Positions 6,332 to 13,250 are shown, counted from the first letter of the stretch. The stretch is DNA of 15,298 nt from Treponema sp. (GCA_031272575.1 JAISTO010000197.1:1-15298); one strand, 5' to 3'. Numbers and translations are program-made. Notes: generated by a model from the letters alone, not told the origin.

Positions 6332-9300
6332 ATGCAAACCTTAGGCATAAACATCGGCTCGACCAGTTTAAAGATGGTGCTGCTCGATGGCGAGAAGATT
6401 ATTTGGAAGGCCGCGACGCCCCACGAGGGGGATTTTGCGGCCGCGGTAAAGAAATTGATGAGCGAGGGGCGTCTGGAGCCGGGGGTGCCGACTCTGGTCA
6501 CCGGAAACGAAGGGCGCTTCATGTTTGCGGCGGCCGGGACCCTGGAGCCCCTCTGCGTGGAGGCTGCCCTCAGGCAGTTGGGCGGGAAAGGCGAGGCGCG
6601 TTTTTGTGACGCGGTGGTGTCGATGGGCGGGGAAGACCTGGTGGTCTACACGCTCGACAAAAACGGCAAGATCGTCAACAACTTTTCGGGCAACAAGTGC
6701 GCGTCCGGGACGGGCGAGTTTTTGAAGCAGCAGTTGGCGCGCATGGATATGACCCTCGAGGATATCGACCGGGTGCCGGATACGGCGCGGGTCTATCCCC
6801 TGTCGACGCGGTGCTCGGTCTTCATGAAGAGTGACTGTACGCACCGCCTCAACAAGCGGGAGGCCACGAAGGACGACATAGTCCTCTCGCTGTCGGATGT
6901 CATGGCCGTCAAGGTGATCGACTTCCTGAAGCGCGCGAAGGTCACGAGCGGGCGGGTCGTGCTCAGCGGCGGTATCACGCTGAACCGTCACATTATCCGC
7001 TTTATCAGGCAGAAAGCGCCGGATATCGAGTTCATCATTCCCGAAACGGCGGATGTCTTCGAGGCGCTGGGGGCCGCGGTGCTTGCCGCGGAGTCCGGGA
7101 CGCCGCTCCCCGCGGGGGACCGGCTGCTGAAAACGAACCTCATCCGCTTTGGGAAACTGGGCGCGCTGAGCGACTGGGCCGGCAAGGTGCGGTCCTTCGA
7201 GGCGAAAGAGGGGCGCGTGCAAAAGGGGCGCCGCTACATCCTGGGGGTCGACGGCGGCTCCACGACGACCAAGGCCTGCCTGGTGGACGCGGAAACGGAC
7301 GAAATCGCCGCCTCGCATTACGGGCGCACCCACGGGGATCCGGTAAAGGCGCTGAAGGAGTGCCTCGAGGTCATTCAACAAAAGGTCATCGCGGATACCG
7401 GCGGCAAGGACATCGCTATTCAGTTGACGGCTACCACGGGCTCGAGCCGCGAGATCCTGGGGGTCTTTCTGGAGACGCCCGGGGTCTACAACGAGATCAT
7501 CGCGCACGCGGTGGGGACGACCTACTTCGATCCGGAGGTGGAGACGATCTTCGAGCTCGGGGGCCAGGACGCCAACTATGTCCACCTGAAAAACGGCGTG
7601 CCCATCGACTACGCGATGAACGAGGCCTGCTCGGCCGGCACGGGCTCCTTCCTGGAGGAGAGCGCGGCCGGCGACCTGTCGATCCGCTCCGCGCGGGACA
7701 TAGGCCCCATCGCCCTGCACGCGGACTGCCCGCTCAAGTTCGGCGAGCACTGCTCCGCCTTCATCAACAGTGACATCCGCAAGGCCGTGCAGCAGGGCGC
7801 CACCCGCGAGAATATCACCGCGGGGATAGTCTGCTCTATCGTGGCGAACTACCTGAACCGCGTGGTGGGCAACCGCACCATAGGCGGGAAAATCTTCCTG
7901 CAAGGCGGGGTCGCCAAGAACCCGGCCGTCCCCCTGGCCTTCGCCATGCTCCTGGACAAGGAGATACTCGTCCCCCCGTCCCCCGAACTCATGGGCTGCT
8001 TCGGCGTCGCCCTCCTCGCCAAGCGCAAACACGCCGACGGCCTTCTGGGTGAGTGGGGAGTGGGGACAGGGAACGGGGAACAGGGAACAGGGAACAGGGA
8101 GTCTCGTGAAGGAAGCGCTGACTTTCAAACCGCGGCTCAAGTCCCAAGTCCCAAGTCCCAAGTCCCATCTCTTCTCGACTCCCTCATCGAGCGGCAGATC
8201 GTCTACGAGCGGGTCTTCAACTGCCAGGCCTGCGAGAACCGCTGCCCCATTCAGGTGCTGAATGTCAACGGTCACAAGTATATGTTCGGCGGCCGCTGCA
8301 ACAAGTACACCAATATGCGCAAAGCCATAAAGGATGTGCAGGTCTTCGACTACGTGGAGAAGCGCCAGCGGCTCTTGTTTGAGGAGTATGCGGCGCCAAG
8401 TGTTGGGACTTGGGACTTGGGAATTGGGACTTGGGAGCGGGGCGCGGGGAGCGGGCAAAGCGCACACAAGGAGGCTCTTGATGGAAACATTCAGGGATCT
8501 GAACGCCTGGAAAGAAGCCATCAAACTGGCGAAACTGGTGTATCAGGAAACGCGGAACTTTCCAAAGACGGAAATGTTCGGGCTGACATCCCAAATCAGG
8601 CGGGCAGCGGTGTCGATTCCTTCGAACATCGCGGAGGGGAACGGGCGGTTGACTCCGAAGGAGTACCTGCGCTTTCTCTCGATAGCAAACGGCTCGCAGA
8701 ACGAGTTGGCGACTCAATTGGTACTGGCGGAGATGCTGGGCTACTTAGAGACGGACAAACTGAATCTGCTGACCGCTCAACTCAACACAGTGGGCAAGTT
8801 GATAACCGGCCTGCGGAGGTCACTGGAGCAGCCGGGGGCAGCATAATCCCCAAGGCATCAATGAATCACACTGATTCTCTTGATTCAGATGACTCTTCCA
8901 ATTCCCAAGTCCCAAGTCCCAACTCCCAACTCCGCCACCCCTCCGCTCCTGGGGCACTCGGCTCCCACGAACGACGCCCTTATTCGATAGGCATCCCCCG
9001 CTGCTTCTCCACGCACACGCTCTATCCGCTCTACTCCTGGTTCTTTCATGAACTGGGCATACGCACCTTCCTCTCCACCGAGGTGGCCCATGCCGGGGTG
9101 GCGCGGGCCGAGTCGACGTACTGCTTCCCGGCGGAGATCGCGCATGGGGCGGTGCAGGATTGCCTGGATAAGGGGGCGGATTACGTGCTGCTGCCGCATT
9201 TTCGGGATATGCCGAGTTACGAGGAGGCGGTGCACGCGAACTTCTGCCCGATCACGCAGAGTCTGCCGTACTACATCGAAAAGGCGTTCCCTGATGTGGA

Positions 9301-11290
9301 CAAGAAGCGCTGGCTGCCGCTGGTCGTGAGTTTCAAGTTCGGCGAGGCAAAGGCGCTGGAGCTGTTTTGCAGGATGACGGAGCAACTGGGCATAGGGCCC
9401 GACGAGACCAAGGCGGCCTTCGACAAGGCCCTCGCGAAGCAGAACGAGTGCTTCGCGGCCATGGCGGCGCTCGGGCGCGAGGCGCTCGAGGAGGCGCGCC
9501 GCGCGGACCGGCCGGTCATCGCGCTGCTGGGGCGGCCCTACAATGCCTTCACCCCGGAGGCGAACATGGGCATACCGCGCAAGTTCAGCACCCGCGGCTA
9601 CTCCATCGTCCCCTTCGACATCCTGCCCTTTGCGGACGAGAGCATCTTCCCCAATATGTACTGGTACTACGGTCAACAGGACCTCAAGGCCGCCGCGCTC
9701 CTCAAAAAAGAGGACAACATCTATGTCACCTATATCAGCAACTTCTCGTGCGCGCCCGATTCATTCATCCTGCATTACATCAAGTGGATTATGGGACAGA
9801 AGCCCTTCCTCGTGCTGGAACTGGACTCGCACTCCGCGGACGCGGGGGTCGACACGCGGGTAGAGGCCTTTCTGGACATCATCGACGGGTACCGCGCCAA
9901 GAAGGACGCGCTCGAGGCCGAGCGTTTCGACAACGGGTGGAAGTTCGTCGCCGAAAAACAGAGCAAGGGCTTCGACCTGCGTCTGGATAACACGAAGACC
10001 GGGGAGCGGGTGCCGATTGTGGGGAACAAGCGGGTCAAGGTGCTCCTTTCCAACATGGGCGCGATCTCGACCGAGTACATGGGCGCGGCGGTGCGGAGCC
10101 TCGGCATCAACGCGGAGGCCCTGCCTGTGGCCACGGCCCGCACTATCCAGATAGCGCGCGCTCACGCCTCCGGCAAGGAGTGCGTGCCGAGCCACCTCGT
10201 GCTGGGGAGCGCGCTGCAGTTTTTCGCGAGCGGCAAATACCGCAAGGACGAACTCTACCTCCTCTTCGTGCCGATAACGACCGGGCCCTGCCGCACGGGG
10301 CAGTATTTCGTGTACTACGAAAATCTCTTCCGCGATATGCGCCTCGAAAACGTGGTCGTCTTCATCCTTTCCGCCGACAACTCGTACGGCGAACTGGGGC
10401 CGGGTTTTGTAAAGGAGATGTGGCGCGGCTTCGTCCTTTCCGATTACCTAAAGGACATTCAGAACAGTTTGAAAGCCGTCGCGGTGGAGCCGGAAAAAGC
10501 GGTCGCGGAATTCGAGAAGTCCTGGCGCAGGGTCATGAAGGCGGTCGAGTTCAACCCGAAGGGGGTGTGGAAAGAACTGCGGGCGGTCGCGCGGGACATC
10601 AAAAAAATCCCGCTGAAGCGAAAAGTCGCCGAATGCCCCCGCGTGCTCATCGTGGGGGAAATCTACGTGCGCCGTGACGATTTCGCGGTGGGCGAACTCA
10701 TCGACCTTATGTCCGCGCGGGGCATAGTGGTGAAGGTGGCGGGCATCGCGGAGTGGATACACTACCTCGACTTCGTCCGCGACTACGCGCTGAAAAAACT
10801 CCTCGGCCTCCGTAAGCCGGGGAAGCGTTTTATGAGCCGCCCCTGGAAGGACCTGCAGCGCCTCCGCGTCGAGGAGTGGTGGAAGCACTCAATCGAAAAA
10901 AAGGTGCTCGCGATCCTCGGGCCCACGGGGCTGGTCCCCGAGACCCCGCATGATATGCGGCAGATCATGGACTACACGCAGAAGCACTTCGTCAACCTCG
11001 AACTGAACTCGGAGATCGCGGTCTCGTCCGGCGCCGCCGCCGCCGCCATGGAGCACGGCTATTCCGGCATCGTCAACATAAGCCCCTTCGCCTGTCTCAT
11101 CGGCCGCGTCATCGAGGGCCTCTTCAGCCCCTGGGCGCGCGAGCGCAACTACCCCACCCTCAGCGTCGAAGTGGACGGCAACCTCCTCCCCCCCAACATC
11201 GTGAACAAGTTGAACATCTTCATGGTGAACGTGCTGCGCTTCAAGGGCGGGGAGGATCTGTCGCGCCTGGTGGATAAGGTAAGGCAATAG
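6332..11290 (+). CDS. Fused acyl-CoA dehydratase activase / DUF2229 / HgdB-like protein, with two in-frame insertions
   Basis: Giant cytoplasmic protein (1652 aa) of the BadF/BadG/BcrA/BcrD (HgdC-like) activase family fused to dehydratase-like domains. Family members use ATP to drive low-potential electron transfer to radical dehydratases or reductases; the substrate of this fused form is not established. Seen: ASKHA domain 1 (LGINIGSTSLK, residues ~4-285); ASKHA domain 2 (LGVDGGSTTTK at ~303, NEACSAGTGSF) to ~565; a Cys module with CQACENRC (Cys631, 634, 638) and GGRC (Cys656); DUF2229 from ~880 (GIPRCFSTHTLYPLYSWFF); and a HgdB/BcrB-like C-terminus (LLGRPYNAFTPEANMGIPRK, ASGKECVPSH). Start chosen at 6332 because MQTLGINIGS fits the family start; the upstream TTG codon is better read as the -35 box. 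Odd: low-complexity inserts at residues ~573-612 and 691-864. Without them the protein is about 1430 aa, near the expected size. The second insert carries another gene. Confidence 0.9.
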   Translation: MQTLGINIGSTSLKMVLLDGEKIIWKAATPHEGDFAAAVKKLMSEGRLEPGVPTLVTGNEGRFMFAAAGTLEPLCVEAALRQLGGKGEARFCDAVVSMGGEDLVVYTLDKNGKIVNNFSGNKCASGTGEFLKQQLARMDMTLEDIDRVPDTARVYPLSTRCSVFMKSDCTHRLNKREATKDDIVLSLSDVMAVKVIDFLKRAKVTSGRVVLSGGITLNRHIIRFIRQKAPDIEFIIPETADVFEALGAAVLAAESGTPLPAGDRLLKTNLIRFGKLGALSDWAGKVRSFEAKEGRVQKGRRYILGVDGGSTTTKACLVDAETDEIAASHYGRTHGDPVKALKECLEVIQQKVIADTGGKDIAIQLTATTGSSREILGVFLETPGVYNEIIAHAVGTTYFDPEVETIFELGGQDANYVHLKNGVPIDYAMNEACSAGTGSFLEESAAGDLSIRSARDIGPIALHADCPLKFGEHCSAFINSDIRKAVQQGATRENITAGIVCSIVANYLNRVVGNRTIGGKIFLQGGVAKNPAVPLAFAMLLDKEILVPPSPELMGCFGVALLAKRKHADGLLGEWGVGTGNGEQGTGNRESREGSADFQTAAQVPSPKSQVPSLLDSLIERQIVYERVFNCQACENRCPIQVLNVNGHKYMFGGRCNKYTNMRKAIKDVQVFDYVEKRQRLLFEEYAAPSVGTWDLGIGTWERGAGSGQSAHKEALDGNIQGSERLERSHQTGETGVSGNAELSKDGNVRADIPNQAGSGVDSFEHRGGERAVDSEGVPALSLDSKRLAERVGDSIGTGGDAGLLRDGQTESADRSTQHSGQVDNRPAEVTGAAGGSIIPKASMNHTDSLDSDDSSNSQVPSPNSQLRHPSAPGALGSHERRPYSIGIPRCFSTHTLYPLYSWFFHELGIRTFLSTEVAHAGVARAESTYCFPAEIAHGAVQDCLDKGADYVLLPHFRDMPSYEEAVHANFCPITQSLPYYIEKAFPDVDKKRWLPLVVSFKFGEAKALELFCRMTEQLGIGPDETKAAFDKALAKQNECFAAMAALGREALEEARRADRPVIALLGRPYNAFTPEANMGIPRKFSTRGYSIVPFDILPFADESIFPNMYWYYGQQDLKAAALLKKEDNIYVTYISNFSCAPDSFILHYIKWIMGQKPFLVLELDSHSADAGVDTRVEAFLDIIDGYRAKKDALEAERFDNGWKFVAEKQSKGFDLRLDNTKTGERVPIVGNKRVKVLLSNMGAISTEYMGAAVRSLGINAEALPVATARTIQIARAHASGKECVPSHLVLGSALQFFASGKYRKDELYLLFVPITTGPCRTGQYFVYYENLFRDMRLENVVVFILSADNSYGELGPGFVKEMWRGFVLSDYLKDIQNSLKAVAVEPEKAVAEFEKSWRRVMKAVEFNPKGVWKELRAVARDIKKIPLKRKVAECPRVLIVGEIYVRRDDFAVGELIDLMSARGIVVKVAGIAEWIHYLDFVRDYALKKLLGLRKPGKRFMSRPWKDLQRLRVEEWWKHSIEKKVLAILGPTGLVPETPHDMRQIMDYTQKHFVNLELNSEIAVSSGAAAAAMEHGYSGIVNISPFACLIGRVIEGLFSPWARERNYPTLSVEVDGNLLPPNIVNKLNIFMVNVLRFKGGEDLSRLVDKVRQ
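8049..8168. repeat. Heptamer-bounded insert 1 in the activase gene (no gene inside)
   Basis: About 120 nt (~40 codons) of low-complexity sequence between ASKHA domain 2 and the Cys module. The left edge is G-rich (GGGGAGT and GGGAACA units, 8054-8100), with eight G runs that fit a G-quadruplex pattern. The right edge is four AAGTCCC heptamers (8139-8166), C-rich on this strand. The core (~8101-8137) has no recognisable gene. In the activase frame it reads GTGNGEQGTGN and VPSPKSQVPS, which is not family sequence. Exact ends cannot be fixed without homologues. It could be a deleted derivative of the gene-bearing element 230 nt downstream. Confidence 0.7.
8402..8427 (+). repeat. Left inverted-repeat arm; TTGGGAC heptamers, G4-capable
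   Basis: 26 nt pairing perfectly with 8898-8923, enclosing a 470-nt loop. The arm and its continuation to 8435 have five GGG runs with 4-nt spacers (8405-8435), a textbook G-quadruplex pattern on the plus strand and in the mRNA. Confidence 0.9.
8481..8846 (+). CDS. Four-helix-bundle protein (23S rRNA intervening-sequence / S23 family), nested in the activase gene
   Basis: Complete 121-aa protein, the usual length for the S23/IVP four-helix-bundle family. Seen: FRDLNAWKEAIKLAKLVY at the N-terminus, FGLTSQIRRAAVSIPSNIAEG (18-residue core from ~33), a KEYLRFLSIANGS helix, ELATQLVLAEMLGYL, and a final helix ending GLIxxLRRSL-like. Family proteins occur in 23S rRNA intervening sequences and as free-standing genes; the Avd subunit of diversity-generating retroelements has the same fold and binds nucleic acid. 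The molecular role of S23 proteins is not settled. The start has a strong AAGGAGG (8468-8474) with a 6-nt spacer. It is on the activase strand but shifted one base, so all its codons overlap activase codons. Translation could occur from the activase mRNA by internal initiation; no separate promoter was recognised. Confidence 0.92.
   Translation: METFRDLNAWKEAIKLAKLVYQETRNFPKTEMFGLTSQIRRAAVSIPSNIAEGNGRLTPKEYLRFLSIANGSQNELATQLVLAEMLGYLETDKLNLLTAQLNTVGKLITGLRRSLEQPGAA
8898..8923 (-). repeat. Right inverted-repeat arm; AAGTCCC heptamers
   Basis: Exact reverse complement of 8402-8427. With its continuation to 8930 it has four CCC runs at 4-nt spacing, so the G-quadruplex pattern is on the minus strand. 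In RNA the two arms would close a long hairpin of at least 26 bp, in principle an RNase III-type substrate. Confidence 0.9.
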
Positions 11291-11300
11291 CGGAGACCGT

Positions 11301-12311
11301 ATGGACACAAAACTTTTTTCGGACGGATTTGCCGCAAAGCGCACAGCGAAGATGCTGGTGCCTGCGCTCGCACTCGTGCTCGGAGGCGTTCTGGCTCTGG
11401 CGGGAGGTGCACCCCTCAATGCCCTTGGCGGCAGGGAAGGGCAGTCAAAAGAGCCAGTCACCGCCAGAGTCTCGACCTTGGCAAACGTACTTGAAGACCT
11501 GCCGGCCAACAGTGCGGAGAATCCCTACACCATCACCCTTACGTCGAACAACATCAACGCCAACTGGGGCGCAATCAACAACGCTGTTTTTTCCGCGGGC
11601 AAGTATGTCATTCTGGACCTCTCGGCCTGCTCCGCATCAGGAGGGACGATAGAATCGTATTCGCTTCCAAGTAACGATGATAACTGCATCAAGGATAATG
11701 ACTATCTCAAAGGGCTCATCCTGCCTGACAGTTTGAAAAACATCGGGGGCGGCGCTTTTTCCGACTGCACGGGCCTTACGAGTGTCACCACCGGGAACAG
11801 CGTGACCAGCATCGGGGGCGGCGCTTTTTCCGGCTGCACGGGCCTTACGAGCGTCACCATCGGGAACAGCGTGACCAGCATCGGGGGCGGCGCTTTTTCC
11901 GACTGCACGGGCCTTACGAGCGTCACCATCGGGAACAGTGTGACCAGCATCGGAGGCTACGCCTTTTCCGGCTGCACGGGCCTTACGAGCGTCACCATCG
12001 GGAACAGCGTGACCAGCATCGGGGACGGTGCTTTTATAAACTGTATCTACCTTGCAAACATCGATATTCCAACCAGCGTAGAAAGCATCGGCAATCAGGC
12101 TTTTGGAAACTGCGCCAGTCTTGCAGCGGTGACGGTACGGCGTTTCGGGGGAAAACCGCAGATCACGAGCATTGGCAGCAGCGCCTTCTTCAGTCGCTAT
12201 CGTAACTCTGCTTTGACGCACATCTATGTACCCAGAGACGGAGTGACCGCCTACAAAGCAGCCCAAGGCTGGAGCGATTACGCTGCCAGTATTTCCGCGA
12301 TACCGGAGTAA
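11301..12311 (+). CDS. BspA-type leucine-rich-repeat (LRR_5) secreted protein
   Basis: 336-aa probable surface protein. The N-terminus has a basic segment (AAKRTAK) then a hydrophobic stretch (MLVPALALVLGGVLALAGG), consistent with a signal peptide or signal anchor; there is no lipobox, and cleavage near ALG is a guess. Residues ~147-285 contain six 23-aa BspA-type repeats of the form IGGGAFSGCTGLTSVTIGNS, followed by a typical family ending (IYVPRDG, AYKAAQGWSDYA). BspA-like proteins in oral and gut bacteria bind host proteins or other microbes; that role is inferred here. The start ATG has GGAG at 11292-11295 and lies only 10 nt after the activase stop, so co-transcription is likely although no functional link is obvious. 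Confidence 0.88.
   Translation: MDTKLFSDGFAAKRTAKMLVPALALVLGGVLALAGGAPLNALGGREGQSKEPVTARVSTLANVLEDLPANSAENPYTITLTSNNINANWGAINNAVFSAGKYVILDLSACSASGGTIESYSLPSNDDNCIKDNDYLKGLILPDSLKNIGGGAFSDCTGLTSVTTGNSVTSIGGGAFSGCTGLTSVTIGNSVTSIGGGAFSDCTGLTSVTIGNSVTSIGGYAFSGCTGLTSVTIGNSVTSIGDGAFINCIYLANIDIPTSVESIGNQAFGNCASLAAVTVRRFGGKPQITSIGSSAFFSRYRNSALTHIYVPRDGVTAYKAAQGWSDYAASISAIPE
11742..12020. repeat. Four near-identical 69-bp tandem repeats in the LRR gene
   Basis: Units of 69 bp (23 codons) differ by only a few bases, mainly GAC/GGC and TAC/GGC swaps, while the two downstream units are diverged. The homogeneity points to recent expansion by slippage or recombination; each gain or loss keeps the frame. 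Confidence 0.88.
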
Positions 12312-12337
12312 GGGGAAAACATAGGAGGAATACTCTA

Positions 12338-12670
12338 CTGCGTGAAAAATACGAAAGCGAAATCGATAGGGTGAATCACCAAACGGCGCGGGATTTGTTT
12401 GATCTAGGCGTCATCGATGCTGCCAGAATGCGGGAGTTTGATGAGTTGCGTTTCGCGAAAGTAATGCCCGTGATGCAGAAGCCTGCTGCTCTCAAGCGGA
12501 CGCAGCCGGCATCGCGCGGCGGATACGCGATGGCTGTCCCCGCTTATGCGCAGCAACGGCACAAGGGTAGGGGCGTTTATGCAATGCACCAGGCAAACTC
12601 TTGCGGGGGGAGGACGTCTGCCTCCCTCCCGCATCTTTGCGTTCCTTGCGCTATATATGGGTTAAGATAG
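12338..12670 (+). pseudogene. Broken HTH-type antitoxin remnant
   Basis: The readable part is LREKYESEID, then RDLFDLGVIDAARMREFDELRF. The phrase VIDxxxMREFDEL is characteristic of the N-terminus of short HTH antitoxins (HigA/RelB-partner type, ~100 aa). After residue ~35 the expected helix-turn-helix (SQxxFAxxLNV...VKKWE) is missing and the reading frame runs into unrelated low-complexity sequence. AGGAGGA (12323-12329) precedes a CTG at 12338; the first conventional start is GTG at 12371. No partner toxin is adjacent. Most likely a decayed gene; a short functional peptide cannot be excluded. Confidence 0.5.
12603..12632. terminator. GC-rich hairpin downstream of the LRR gene and antitoxin remnant
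   Basis: GCGGGGGGAGG (12603-12613) pairs with CCTCCCTCCCGC (12621-12632), with one bulge and one G-T pair, around a 7-nt loop. There is no T run after it, so it may be a transcription barrier or RNA-stabilising stem, not a canonical terminator. Confidence 0.4.
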
Positions 12671-12683
12671 TTAGTTAAAAAGT

Positions 12684-12743
12684 CCGAGTAAATGGCAAAC
12701 CTCGGATAGCAACTTGACATTCGCGTGTATATCCGGGTATACT
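12684..12743 (+). promoter_or_regulatory. hicAB promoter with candidate operator
   Basis: TTGACA (12714-12719) and TATACT (12738-12743) with an 18-nt spacer form a near-consensus sigma70-type promoter. A perfect inverted repeat, GTATA-N6-TATAC (12727-12742), overlaps the -10 box, and another, CCGAG-N12-CTCGG (12684-12705), lies just upstream of the -35. HicB proteins autoregulate their operons by binding promoter palindromes, so these are the likely operator sites (inference). Confidence 0.65.
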
Positions 12744-12753
12744 CTATTTCACT

Positions 12754-12948
12754 ATGAAGTTTAGGGAAATCGAGAGGATACTTATTGCTGACGGATGGCG
12801 ATTCAAATGCGCTGTTGGATCGCATCATCAATATATCCACTCAAAGAAGCCCGGTAAAGTGACCGTTCCCTATCATACGGGAGATGTCGCGCCAGTCATC
12901 GTTCGTTCTATTTTCCGTCAGGCCGGGATATCAAGGAGTAACAAATGA
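12754..12948 (+). CDS. hicA: HicA-type mRNA interferase toxin
   Basis: 64-aa HicA/YcfA-like toxin, a ribosome-independent RNase with a double-stranded-RNA-binding-like fold that blocks translation when free of HicB. Seen: MKFREIERIL at the N-terminus; the catalytic His region GSHHQY (residues ~22-27); and the family pattern VTVPYHTGDVAPVIVRSIFRQAGIS. Length is typical and the gene appears intact. The stop overlaps the hicB start (ATGA at 12945-12948), implying translational coupling. There is no Shine-Dalgarno before the ATG, and the promoter -10 ends only 10 nt upstream, so the mRNA leader is probably only a few nucleotides long. Confidence 0.92.
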   Translation: MKFREIERILIADGWRFKCAVGSHHQYIHSKKPGKVTVPYHTGDVAPVIVRSIFRQAGISRSNK

Positions 12949-13250
12949 AACTTACATACCCTGCGATCTTTTACAAAGACAATGCCGACGGCTGCTATGC
13001 CGTCGAGGTTCCCGATCTCCCCGGATGCGTCTCCGGTGGTTCTTCACTGGCAGAGGCCATTCTTATGGCCGCGGATGCGGCCTCGGGGTGGATTCTCTCT
13101 GAACTTGAGGACGGCAATTCGCTTCCCCCAACCAGCGATATCGAAGACATCCACCCCGAGGAAGGGGGATTTGTCAATTTTCTTGCGCTCGATATGGATG
13201 CCTACATCGAAAAGTATGGCAAAAGCGCGTTGATCAGATCAGCGGCATAG
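12945..13250 (+). CDS. hicB: HicB-type antitoxin
   Basis: 101-aa antitoxin with the partial RNase H-like fold of HicB: YPAIFYKDNADGCYAVEVPDLPGCVSGG (shown in part), then a helix (LAEAILMAADAASGWI) and the PPTSDIEDI segment. The tail (LALDMDAYIEKYGK) matches family C-termini; a clear C-terminal DNA-binding motif is not obvious by eye. It should bind and neutralise HicA and repress the operon. RBS AAGGAG at 12933-12938 lies 6 nt before the ATG, inside hicA. The stronger RBS than hicA's would favour antitoxin excess. Confidence 0.92.
   Translation: MKLTYPAIFYKDNADGCYAVEVPDLPGCVSGGSSLAEAILMAADAASGWILSELEDGNSLPPTSDIEDIHPEEGGFVNFLALDMDAYIEKYGKSALIRSAA

Larger units (their letters stand above)
8402..8923 (+). 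mobile_element. IVS-like element carrying a four-helix-bundle protein gene, inserted in frame in the activase gene
   Basis: 522-nt segment bounded by a perfect 26-bp inverted repeat (8402-8427 and 8898-8923) and containing a complete S23/IVP-type gene at 8481-8846. 23S rRNA intervening sequences of Leptospira and others are likewise stem-flanked segments that may encode this protein family; here the host is a protein-coding gene. The length is exactly 174 codons, it begins and ends on activase codon boundaries (residues 691-864), and there is no stop in the activase frame. The activase-frame product is hydrophilic and low-complexity (GTWDLGIGTW, SQVPSPNSQL at the ends) and unlike any activase domain. 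Family sequence ends at FEEYAAP just before it and resumes at PYSIGIPRC after ~8970. Mobility is inferred; no target-site duplication is evident. Confidence 0.7.

Noticed and set aside
6368..8524. 718-aa open frame on the minus strand opposite the activase
   Set aside because: It is an antisense shadow of GC-rich coding sequence; residue composition is Arg/His/Leu-rich with no domain, and the plus strand carries strong family homology.
8402..8923. Complete diversity-generating retroelement
   Set aside because: S23 is related to Avd, but no reverse transcriptase, template repeat or variable region accompanies it here.
8385..8965. Intein or self-splicing intron in the activase gene
   Set aside because: No intein splice-junction residues (Cys/Ser start, HN end), no homing endonuclease motifs, no group I or II intron core or reverse transcriptase. 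The only encoded protein is S23-type.
11637..12266. 209-aa minus-strand frame with regular repeats
   Set aside because: The repeats are the antisense image of the 69-bp LRR repeats; no RBS or family signal.
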